Origin: Scolanthus callimorphus
Taxonomy: Eukaryota; Cnidaria; Anthozoa; Actiniaria; Edwardsiidae
Direction of reading: 5' to 3'
Length of the DNA stretch: 64,000 bases
NCBI GenBank assembly: GCA_033964015.1
Contig: CM066915.1
Coordinates: 310,001-374,000 of the forward strand
The first letter of the stretch is position 1. Every line of letters begins with the position of its first letter. Below, piece after piece: positions 1 through 10,116 of the stretch. Made by a program: the position numbers and the translations under genes. Under the pieces are notes generated by a model that saw only the letters and a list, made by a program, of their open reading frames with translations, searched no databases and had not been told where the DNA came from.

Positions 1-399
1 CGGGCAACAACTGACGTTGGTGGTGTAGCCTTTTCTGAAATAGGTGTATATTGCGCCATTTTTACCATCATATACTACTCGCTAAAATATTTCGCCTCCA
101 ATATATGTTTATATGTTTATAAGTTTTCAGCTTTTTCTTCTGCATCGTTTGATTGTCCAGAATATCGAAGAATAGATGTCGATACCGATTGCTCCTCGAG
201 TGCAACAAAAAAGGGCCTTTCACTTGGGGGCGCTGCTGTTCGTTTCGTTCGCTTGACGCGATTAACTCCTTCACCGATCGAATGATACACGACCAAATAG
301 AAAATGTTTGAAATGATTCCAAATGCATCGCTATGTAGGATAAGTTGAATATTAAAAGCGCAGTATTTACCTCTGGTACACTCCCATCCCTGCTTCCAT
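1..399. other. no gene recognised
   Basis: AT-rich sequence before the tandem array. No splice-supported exon or known repeat was recognised. Short open frames here lack any family signature. Confidence 0.4.
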
Positions 400-1447
400 T
401 GATAAACACAGCTGTAATCTCTAATCGGTATGTTAGTCTATCTGCAATACATGAAGGCAAATCACCATACGCATTAATTCTAATGATAGACGGCTATACG
501 TGGTATACTCTCTTTCTCCTATCGACAAACACAGTATTTAATCTCTAAGGTATGGAAGTTTATCAGCAATACATGCAGCTAAATCACCATTCGCGTGACT
601 CTAATGATAGTCCGAGATCCTTTGTATACTCTCTCCTATCGACAAATACAGTCCGGATTGCTGCCTCTTGAGACCCGCCGTGAGCACGCGTGCCGCAAAT
701 TGATTGACAACATCAAGCCTGGCAGCGTGCTCTTCACACTACTTGATAATAGGGGGGTTCGCTACACCGCCTCTTACTCTTTAAGGTCCTGCGCAGAATA
801 CCACGTAACTCCGGGGAGGACGGACCGTTGAAATAAGTTCATCACTGTCAAGTATAATAAGTAGTTTAATACATATTTTCATATTATTGTAAACCGCTTT
901 GTATAGTATCGCTTAAATTGTCAGACCTACTCCGGTAATTCAGTATTTTAAGCTGCAAACGGAAGTAATAAACAAGCATTATTATTATAATCTCTAAGGT
1001 ATGGAAGTCCATCAGCAATACATGCAGACAAATCACCATAGTAGTGCTGTGACTCTCATGATAGACGGTGATACTTGGTATACTCTCTTTCTCCTATCGA
1101 CAAACACAGTAATCTCTATGGTTTGGAATTCTATCAGCAATACATGAAGGCAAATCACCATACGCATTAATTCTAATGATAGACGGTGATACTTGGTATA
1201 CTCTCTTTCTCCTATCGACAAACACAGTAATCTCTATGGTTTGGAATTCTATCAGCAATACATGAAGGCAAATCACCATACACATTAATTCTAATGATAG
1301 ACGGTGATACTTGGTATACTCTCTTTCTCCTATCGACAAACAAAGTAATCTCTATGGTTTGGAATTCTATCAGCAATACATGAAGGCAAATCACCATACG
1401 CATTAATTCTAATGATAGACGGTGATACTTGGTATACTCTCTTTCTC
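400..1447 (-). repeat. 118-bp tandem array copied from the 3' coding end of the DUF229 gene
   Basis: Units begin at 1367, 1249 and 1131 with exact 118-bp spacing. More diverged units cover 1009-1130, about 559-655 joined to 991-1008, and about 437-558. The parent copy is the last coding segment of the adjacent gene (1448-1565). On the minus strand each unit still encodes the conserved family tail (YQVSPSIIRINAYGD, CIADR, RDYCVCR and a stop). Because 118 is not a multiple of three, successive units sit in different frames and cannot extend the protein. Confidence 0.85.
656..990 (+). mobile_element. 5'-truncated non-LTR retrotransposon (LINE) 3' end
   Basis: The frame at 656-831 reads LPLETRREHACRKLIDNI then SYSLRSCAEYHVTPGRTDR and a stop, which resembles the C-terminal tail of metazoan LINE reverse transcriptases. 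About 160 bases of 3' UTR follow, ending in an ATT-rich tail. The flanking sequence continues the 118-bp array on both sides (CACAGT on the left, AATCTCTAAGG on the right), so the fragment is a clear insertion into an array unit. It is non-functional. Confidence 0.65.
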
Positions 1448-4400
1448 CTATCGACAAACACAGTAATCTCTAAGGTATGGAAGTCTATCAGCAATACATG
1501 CAGCTAAATCACCATACGCATTAATTCTCATGATAGACCGCGATACTTGGTATACTCTCTCCCTACATACTGTAAACGAAGTCTCGAACACTCCTTTTCC
1601 AGGACTGGTAGCGAATCGTATCTCATACCTGCAGTCTGTATTAGCTAGATTTCTGTTAAAAGACGCTCTCCCTATACCAACTCCTTCACCTCCTTCAATT
1701 GTCTTAAACGTCTCTACTTTCCATGCCGACATGACCTGAACAGCATCTAACGTCCGCACGAGAAATATTTTCTTACAAAGCTTTGCTGCAGTGGAGTCAC
1801 TGTTAATACGTCTGTTTATTTCTTTAACTGCTGCTTTCGCCCCCTCGATAGCGTGTGCGTGTATCACGCTGATGTTCCGGCGATCGATACAGGGGCAGAA
1901 ATGCTCCGGAACTCTTGCATCTGCGCATGTGCGACTTCTGGGCAGAGCATCAAACAGCGAGGTCCCGTGAGTCGGGGTTCGGGATTTGAAACCTTCAGGG
2001 AAATTTAACAGATGTAGAAACGTTGCGTGTAGATCAAACGGGGAGGTGAGTATTTCAGTGTTGTCTCTAAAATTCTGTAAAAGCGACGGGTATTTTAACT
2101 GGAACCACATGGGAAAGTGTACTGACAAGAAAGGTAGCGACTCCTCTAGTTTACCCTGGATTGTCCGACGAGTCTCGGTAAATCTTGGTCCATGATCGCC
2201 CATCACAATAAGCATGGTATTGTCCAATAAGCCCTCCGCGTTGAGTGACTTGATAAATGTTGCCACGCCCTTATCCGCTACACCAACAAGGCTCATGGTT
2301 TGATGACAAATGTCTGAGAGGAATGTAAACCCGAACTTTCTCCGCCCTTTGTAAGATTTCATGAAGCTCTTGAGGTACTTGAGCTGGATCTCGAACTGAG
2401 GTTGGCCGCCAAGGCAAAGAGAGTTTGCACGAGGCATGTGCCACAATGTCCTTCCGTAATGATCGGTCGGTTGGTGCCGAAACCCCGACAGACGGAGTGA
2501 AAACGCGCCTGGAGAGATGATAACATCATAGTTACTGCGGGCTTCATAAATCTGCGAACTCTTCGTCAAGGTCACAACGTCTCGCTGGGCCAAGCTACGA
2601 AAAGGTAAAGACAGTAGGCCGAAATTGATCATGTCGTTTTTCGCCTGAAGTGAGTTCAGTGAATTATTTAGTAAAATAGCCGCACCTGCGCCTCTATAAT
2701 AAACCTCCTCGGCTTGGCGTAAATGTTTTCCCATTTTAGATCACGTAGCATTCCCATGAGTATTCTCTCTTTCTTTTTCTGCTACACACCGAAAGATATA
2801 GAACATGGAAGCATTCCAAACAAAGAATACTCATGGAAATGCCGCGTGATCTGAAATGAGCAAAACATTATGCCCAAACCGAGTGTATATTATAGCTCTA
2901 CCCATTAGAGGAAATTTCACCATCCTTACCTAACTCTGGATCGTCTTCACTCCACATGGTCACAAATCCCTGTCTCTTTAACTCCTTAAAGATGATGGCC
3001 AGCCGTCGATGTGAGTAGCTCCGGGCACACCGCGTCTCCCCTCTTGTCGCTCACAATTCTCTTCGACAGATAATCCTGTTAGCATTGCGGACAAAGCGGG
3101 AGTGGTAGCTTGGCCCACAACAGAGAAACCTTTGAACAAGAACGTCTTCAATTCATTCTTGAGGTACTTGAAGGTCAACGGCATTATCCTCTCGAAGTGA
3201 GCTGCTGACATTGAGTCGAAACCCAGGATCATTATGTCCAGCGGTGCGTTTGTTGAACTCGTGCGCTTGAGCACATCTGGGATCTCTACTATTGACGCCA
3301 GCCAATCCGTTTGCATCTCACCGGAAATGAGATCCGTATGGACCTGTAGGAAGTCATCTTGAACGGATACTTCTCTTTGATTTCTATTCAGTGTCACTTG
3401 CTCGCCAAATCCGGACTCGAAATCGGCGTTGTAATGTTGCGCCCGCTGTACTGTTTGGGCCGTGACCTCCTTAACTTGACCTGCAGAAATATGTTAAATA
3501 CAGAAAATTGTTATTTTCGTCCATATAGGTATTTCCGCGAGCCATATTCACAGTGAAAATGAAAAGAAAGTCTGGAAGGCGGACATCAAGGAATTTCGTA
3601 GGGTGAAGTGCCAGGAACACTAAAACATCAAGCTCACAAAAGAGCAATTTTGAGATGCTTCGAAAGCTGGACCGAGGTTGTGACTTGCTCGTGTCATCTA
3701 CAACTCGCATCCTCGCATCTTACCCAAAGAGTCTTTGTCTATGGTGAGACGGCCGTTCTCAAATGTGACGTAGAGTTTCCCCGACAAGAGAGAGGCCTCT
3801 TCCTTTTCACGTACTTCATCACACTAGAATGGAATGGATCGAGAACGGGAAGCTTGCAGACTTTAGTTGCCATGGTTACAGATTGGTCGGACGGGAGCGC
3901 GCACTCAAACCCACTCCCTTGTAGAAGTTCTGGAAAACAGAACGACAAACCTGTAAGTAACGGATATGAGACTGTGTGTTTTAGTGACAAAACCAAGGAC
4001 CTGTCTATTGGCTGCTAATGTTAACTTCAGGCGTTGCCTAAATGTGTTTTCTCAGTTCCAATCAGCGGTTTCAGCTTTCTTTGTCTCAGCTGTCGAAGTT
4101 TAATGTTTGCAAGATGCGCTTCGACCTTTTTATGTGAAAGCCAGGATTTATTCTTATATAAATGTGAAACGTTAGTATCTCATTTGTCAAGAGCAGTTGA
4201 CGTGAAAAGCACAACAATTTGTTTGTCGGGGAGAGCCGTGTTTGTCTGAGTAGCATACCTTCCAGGAACAATGGCACAAACTCCCTCTTGATATAAACCG
4301 AGTGTGACTGGGAGAAAGAGGGGCGTCCAAGGTGTGTCTTCATTTGGGCATATCCACTGTGGTTTGGAACCGATTCGAACTCCACTCCTTTGCAGTTTCC

Positions 4401-7400
4401 TTCCATTTTGTTGCATAGACTGATTGCTTCCAAAGTCGTCGTTTGCAGCTTAAACCCCAACACTCCACCTTCCACGGCCGCGTTGGAAACCTACAGGGAA
4501 TTAGGAAGATTAAAAATGTGATTTTAGGCGAGGCCCGTTTATATCAAGCAGACAGGTAGAGTTTGTACGGGACGGTTAGCGTTTATATTCAAAGGCAATG
4601 TTAATGTTAATGACAATGACATGACAATAGAAAGAAACGTTTGGAAAGGGATGCATATAGTAAATCCATAAGGGGATTTTCATATCCGCGTAGAGGTTCT
4701 CTAGTCAGGATACTTCGACTTTTAAGTTCATATTTCCTCGCCATATTACAAACTACCGCTGGGGAACTTGGTAAATCTACTAATTTTGAGATGTTATTTT
4801 CGGTGGTTTGGATAGACTTTCACCACTGCGATCAACCTTTAACCACTTCCAACTATATCAAGGCATTGTCAAGAAAACAAGAGAGGAGAATTTCATGAAT
4901 CATCCACTAAGTGATGAGGTAAAGATACAGCACCAAGTTCGCCCATCAAGTGCATATAGAGGTGTATTGTTTTGAGGAAGGAGAATTGCTATTTAGGTCT
5001 TGGGATTAAAAGGGTCATTAGCATTTGACATACCTTCATGTAATTAGGAACGTCACACGAGCGTGGTATGAAGTGTGGATAGTTACGGAAGACTTCTAAG
5101 TATCTTGTCAAGTCGCTCTGAAGGAGTGATGGACTTTTGTCATGTGATTCCCTGCTAGCATCATCTCTTGTATTCTTAATCTTGTCGACATCTGTAGGAC
5201 TCACACCCATGGGAGCCAGGGAGGGTTGGTGAGGTTGGATTTAACCGGTTGCGGGACATGGTCATGTGATTCCCTGCTAACATCATCCCTTATATTCTGA
5301 ATCTTGTCGATATCTGTAGCACTCACACCCATGGGAGCCAGGGAGGGGTTGGTGAGGTTGGATTTGTCTAGTTGAGGAGTATGGTCATGTGATGCCCTGC
5401 TAGCATCATCCCTTATATTCTTGATCTTGTCGACGTCATTAAGACTCTCGTCCATGGGAGCCAGGGAGGGGTGGGTAATGTTGGATTTGTCTAGTTGAGG
5501 AGCATGTAAAGTTGGGCGCGCAATGTGACGGGTCTGTTCTTGACCCTCCGGTCCATAAGACTCCTGATAAACCTTGCTAGGCGGAGTATCTATAGGTCCA
5601 GTTCGTATTTCTACAGCATCAGTATGGTCGGTAGAGACTAACGGACTCTCTATGCGTCCAACAACATGGTCCTGCTCTTCCTCAGATTGCAAATTAACAT
5701 CAAGTTTCGGGTTGTCTTGGATTTGCGCATTGGAGATAGGACTCCGTAAAGGGCGCGGCTGTAATATCGGACTTTTCCTTCGAGGTGCTCTTGGGGTGAC
5801 ATTAGGCGACGTTGGTGACTCTGTCGTTACTTTGTGCATTTCCTGGACTTTAGAAGTACCATGTATTGATCGACGAAATTCACCAATTGACCCATACTAC
5901 AAGGCACAATTAAGCGCACCAGCTATTAATAAAATTGCGAATAGAATCCCATATAGCACGCGTTAATTTGCTAAAAACCAGTGTGAGATTTAACGTGGAC
6001 CAAACAAAGGTTACTCGCGCCCAAAGATAGTTCAAAGCTCGAATCATTTGGCGAAAAAATCTTCACATGACAAGTTCTACATTGAATTTCTCGCGCGACT
6101 CGGCGTTATCGTTTTTCAAGTGAAATTTAACGTAGAAAACACTCCCACCATGCGATGAATATATCTACAGAAACCAGCGAACAAATACATCACAAATACA
6201 CCCCGCATATTCATGGGGTGCGCTCATAACCCGAAGTACGTTACCAAAGCAAACAAAAAGCGCACGGGGACTCCTTTTTACAAAGAGTGTACAGCATTTT
6301 TAATGTTTATGAACCTGGAGAATTTCTTGTGAAGTAGACTGCATTTAAGGCTTACTAACTATGGCATGGAGAAAGGATCAGGGGGTCCTATGGCAAGATT
6401 GCTGTCATTAAGTCAGCTTTTAAGCTAGGTACGTTAGGGTTAACTCCGGTGTAATAACCATTCCCAGAGGACACCTTTGTGTTCAGTTCTTATTTCATCC
6501 TGATTCGTTCTACCAAACAAAGGAAGCTTTGTGACGCAGTTCGTGCGCACTCACAGGTTATTACACCGGAGATAAGCCGTACGTTACACATATTTTATAG
6601 CGATTTATAAAAGCTTTTGAAGAGTAGAATACAAAAATGATATTTTTTTAAATAACAATCTCAATAATTATTTGTCAAAACTGATATTCTCGCTTGACTA
6701 TGTTCTAGTCCGTCAAAATTCAATAGAACCACCCAGTTTCAATTGAATGATACCATGGTGGACTCCAAAAGTGTGTCAGTGTGTGCTCAATATAAATGGA
6801 GGATATTACAAGGTGGCGCGAAGATATGGATTTTATTTTCGAGTGGCAAGAACAATATTTTACGAATAAGCGCAGCGAATGAGAAAAATATTGTTTTTGA
6901 CACGAGAAAATAAAACTCATATCTTCAAGCCACCGTGTAATGTTCTTTTTATTATATGGATTAGAATTGACATAGCGGCAAAATATTACAAATTGAACAA
7001 CTCACTTGGTAAAGTCGAAAGTGTTTATTTGTGAAATGCTCCCTCAATCTTTCTGATTCCCAGTGTCGTTAAGAACTAATTTCCCTTTTTGTGTTGCTGT
7101 AGCTTTCTCTGCCATAGTTGAAATAAGGTTTTTCTCTTTAGAACTAGAACAAAACTTAGTTTTGTGGCTTAAAACTCGTGTGACCGAGCGAGCGAGATTT
7201 CACTGCAGACGAAGTCAGGAAAACAACACTGCAAACGTGCACATCCGGGACATTCGGTACTTAACTTTTTCATAATTTCACTAGTGAAGATATGGAAAAT
7301 ACGAGTGTTTTAGTTTCCGGTAAAACACTGACATCCATATAATAAATAGGGTTATATTGCTTTTTGAAGTTAGATAGTAACAGAAAAAGCTCGAACTGAA

Positions 7401-8089
7401 AGAAAATTCGTCATAAAATTGGAACAAAGAAAAAGTTACTGACACACTTTTGGGATCCACCTTAGGGTCATTCAAGTTTTACAAAACTGGGTGGTTCTAC
7501 TGAGTTCTTACTAGAACTTGATCAAACAAGAAAATCAGTTTTGAGAAATAAGTATTGACTTTAATAATAATAAATTGATAAATAATGAAGATACCATATT
7601 TGTGGTCTACTTTTCATATAAACACCAATGAAATACCGGGTGATCTCCCGCGCGAAATCTTGATATCTTCACACATGACATGTGAAATAACACACTTTCC
7701 TTTGGTCAATGCTCGATTTTTGAGCTTAACTCAAATGCAATTTGAATTTGGTATTTCATTGATGTTTATATAATAAACAAAACATTACATGACCGCGAGA
7801 TAAAAATTCGAAGATAAAATTCGTATCTCTGCGCGGCTTTGTAACATCCTCTAAACAATGTGCCTATCTTAAAAGCAGACGAATTGTCAACTATTTTGGC
7901 AAAAGAGCCCTTGAACGTGACACTTCCGCTTTCACTGAATATTTCTTCAAGAGGTAAAAATAGTTTTTCTCTACACGGTATACTTACATGGAAAGTGAAT
8001 CTGTACCTAAAATGAAAACTCCACAGCATCATTATAGCAACACTCGCCATAACAAGAACAAAAAACAACCGGGATACAAGTCGCAACAT
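1448..8089 (-). CDS. DUF229 (sulfatase-like) type II membrane protein, six exons
   Basis: The exons on the minus strand are 8089-7988, 5842-5034, 4490-4259, 3950-3724, 3480-2930 and 2508-1448. Every junction has GT-AG signals and the phases agree (0, 0, 1, 1, 1), giving about 994 residues once three single-base breaks are allowed for. Exon 1 encodes an N-terminal signal anchor (MLRLVSRLFFVLVMASVAIM). Exon 2 encodes a Ser/Pro/Asp-rich stalk. Exons 3-6 carry the DUF229 domain, which belongs to the alkaline phosphatase/sulfatase fold: CKLPVLDPF near its start, ILGFDSMS near residue 547 at the usual nucleophile/metal position, PTDHYGR, MGDHGPR near residue 745 as a metal-binding motif, and a Cys-rich tail ending DYCVCR. 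This order is typical of the family, whose enzyme activity is not established. The start is a true ATG just before the hydrophobic segment. Reading is broken near 5223, 3779 and 2997, each by one missing base in a G/C run. The protein is probably anchored in a secretory or surface membrane with its catalytic-like domain on the luminal side. Confidence 0.85.
2690..2895. repeat. interspersed repeat with internal inverted repeat, in DUF229 intron 5
   Basis: The intron contains CTCGGCTTGGCGTAAATG near 2708 and an inverted match around ACTCATGGAAATGCCGCGTG near 2830. The same repeat recurs at 39930-40130, 60500-60560 and 61630-61840. This is a short interspersed inverted-repeat element of unknown class. 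Confidence 0.55.
5190..5520 (-). repeat. 123-bp in-frame repeat coding a 41-residue stalk unit
   Basis: Three tandem units within exon 2 of the DUF229 gene start at the shared motif near 5452, 5329 and 5207. Each codes for a version of LDKSNLTNPSLAPMGVS followed by DKIKNIRDDASRESHDH. The unit length is a multiple of three, so copy number can vary without breaking the frame. The unit nearest the 3' end is one base short (GGG instead of GGGG at 5223-5225). Such polar repeats fit a flexible extracellular stalk. Confidence 0.8.
6437..6578. mobile_element. 142-bp hAT-like MITE, copy 1
   Basis: The terminal inverted repeats are about 23 bp (CTCCGGTGTAATAACC on one end, GGTTATTACACCGGAG on the other). 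The element is flanked by a perfect 8-bp direct repeat GTACGTTA at 6429-6436 and 6579-6586. The 8-bp duplication suggests the hAT superfamily. It has no coding capacity. Confidence 0.85.
6785..7350. mobile_element. non-autonomous inverted-repeat element, copy 1
   Basis: The sequence starts at GGATATTACAAGGTGGCG and ends near CATCCATATAATAAA. It matches 62495-62816 plus 63619-63825, where the copy is split by an 802-bp insertion. Internal inverted segments (TTTTATTTTCGAGTGGCAAG and its partner) are typical of a MITE common in cnidarian DNA. It lies in the first intron of the DUF229 gene. Confidence 0.6.
7778..7855. mobile_element. short MITE remnant in DUF229 intron 1
   Basis: Imperfect inverted repeat: ACATTACATGACCGCGAGAT at one end and ATCTCTGCGCGGCTTTGTAA at the other. 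It belongs to the same loose family as the elements near 6790, 36400 and 62500. Confidence 0.5.
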
Positions 8090-8154
8090 CCCGGTGCATC
8101 TCCGTGTTATAGCCCCTTGTTAGCTAGCACAGGTTCTTGGCATCCATCACTTAT

Positions 8155-8560
8155 TATCTTACGAAAAAGGCATCAAGACAAACCTGGAAAAAAGAGAAAC
8201 GATACGCATATAAATAACTCGATTGTGTTCAAAATAATCATACTTTTGATTAACATGTAATTCACCTACGTATCTGGGATGTGTTCCAGTATGGAGAACA
8301 AACAGCCGATTTTAGTAATTAGTATTTTGATTACCGGAAGACAAATAATCACAAAGTTCTGCCTGTGATTTATCATCTAAAGAAAAAGGCAAGAAGAAAA
8401 ACCTGGCAAAAAGAGAGACAATGCGCATACATAATTCAGCTACGTATCTGGGATGTATCCAGTATTGAAAACAAATAGTTTTAGTTATTATTAATTTGAT
8501 TAACGGAAGATAATAATCACAATTTTGAAAGTTCTGCCTGTGTGACTTCCTAGAGAGTTC
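8155..8560. repeat. ~219-bp tandem duplication
   Basis: Two diverged copies share GAAAAAGGC, the segment around CTACGTATCTGGGATGT, and AAGTTCTGCCTGTG. The shared starts lie near 8163 and 8382. No coding function is seen. Confidence 0.6.
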
Positions 8561-8756
8561 AGTTTAGTTTTATTACCACCAACCGGTCGGGTAATTATTG
8601 GGTATACGGCAAGCGTCTCCAGTTAATTTGTTATATATTAACAAAAAACAACCTCACAAAAAGCCTACACAGTTCCGATAACAAGTTTGAGTATGTTAAG
8701 TTTAAACCGAAAATTCAAAGTGGCGATTTTAATTGTTAAAATGTCTGAAACTTACC

Positions 8757-8900
8757 CGAGGAAGTGTTTGTACTACGATCTTTCTGTAGGCATTATTTAG
8801 AGTAGTTCGTCATTGCGTGAACAAGAGCTGGACAAGGAGACCACGTCTACTGTGTACTTGTCGAGTTGCCATGTAAACCGCCCTTTTAGACAAGAACGCT
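8757..8900 (-). other. possible 5' UTR exon of the DUF229 gene
   Basis: On the minus strand a good donor (GTAAGT) follows CTTCCTCG near 8757, about 670 bases upstream of the start codon of the DUF229 gene. No open frame is seen, so this would be a non-coding leader exon joined to a site just before the ATG at 8089. It is an inference from a splice site only; transcript data would decide. Confidence 0.2.
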
Positions 8901-10116
8901 ATCTATTCCTATTGTGCTGGTTAAGATTTGCACACTTGTGTAATGTTCATTAATGTATTTTATCCCTTTAAATAAAATGACTTTGGAAAGCTATTTTTTT
9001 AGGACATTTTTAGTGATTCGAGCAATGTATGGGTTAAAATCTCGTAACTAGAAAGCATGAAACCTTTTGGCTTTATTTTTAGCGTCTTTTGAAATGTTTG
9101 TTTGCAAGGAGTAACTCGTGCTAGTCTTGTTAAAAAATATTAAAACCTGAGAAAAACATTTCAAAGTTTATATACAATATAAAGGAGTTTGTATAGAATT
9201 GCACGGTTGGCATGAGTTTTCCTCAGTTATAGAACTCCACGTGGGGAACTTTGAAATTTATTTCTCCGTTTCCATGAGAATTTCATGGCGGGGTAAACCA
9301 AATGTTTACATGTAGTTCTTGAAAAACATACCAAAACGAAGTCAAAAGAATCTAAACTTTCGAGTAACTGGATTGCTCAAACTTCTGGTAAAATCTCTCT
9401 TCAATTTTAAACTAATTCAATGAAATGAAGGTTAAAGTAAAAAACTCGTACACCCCGTGACCGCCGCCATTATACTAAAAGTACAAATCTTGACTTCAAA
9501 AGCAACCCTAGTTTTCGCTCTCTTTATTTCCTACAAGATTGCAATCCGTTATGTGTAAGAAACTACAAAGGGAAAGATGAGAAACTCATGATGTCTCTGG
9601 ATCCAATAGGATGCAATGTCCGCAGAAATATATGTAAATAGGTAAAAGGCAGACGAAACAGGAGCCGAGAGATGCCAACGTTTCGGATTTTACAGTCAAT
9701 CTATCATCAGGGTGGCTACTAAACCGTCACAAAGATGTATATACAATGAACAAACTGCGCGCGCTATACACAAAGCATGCTTGCGCAAGGAAAATAACAC
9801 GCTACAATCTTGGACAAAATTGTTGGCAAAAAAGACATTTAGAATTCATCCCACCCCGTTTTAATTGTTTTCTCGGCTTGGGACATGTCTAGCTCGATTT
9901 AATTCACAATAGGTGCTAAATTTTGTCAGCAAACAAGAAGAGGAAAATCTAAAGTTCTTCCCTGAGGTTGAGTCTATCAGGACTAATTGTCCTAAACTTG
10001 AAATCCAGAACGTTGGCATCTCCCGGCTCATGTTTTGTTGCCTTTTTTACCCTATTGGTGTAAGAAACTACATAAACAATATTCATAGAATTATCTCTAT
10101 TTGCTTTCTCTCTTAG
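8901..10116. other. intergenic or intronic DNA with a small inverted-repeat element
   Basis: No exon was recognised. Inverted copies of GAGCCGAGAGATGCCAACGT (near 9660) and its partner (near 10015-10040) bound about 400 bases. A 15-bp direct repeat GTGTAAGAAACTACA occurs near 9553 and 10059 just outside them and may mark an insertion. Confidence 0.4.

Noticed and set aside
1033..1457. Small minus-strand frames with Cys-rich ends
   Set aside because: They are frames through the 118-bp array units, not separate genes.
3608..4018. 136-residue plus-strand frame
   Set aside because: It is opposite exon 4 of the DUF229 gene, whose minus-strand motifs (CKLPVLDPF) are the real signal.
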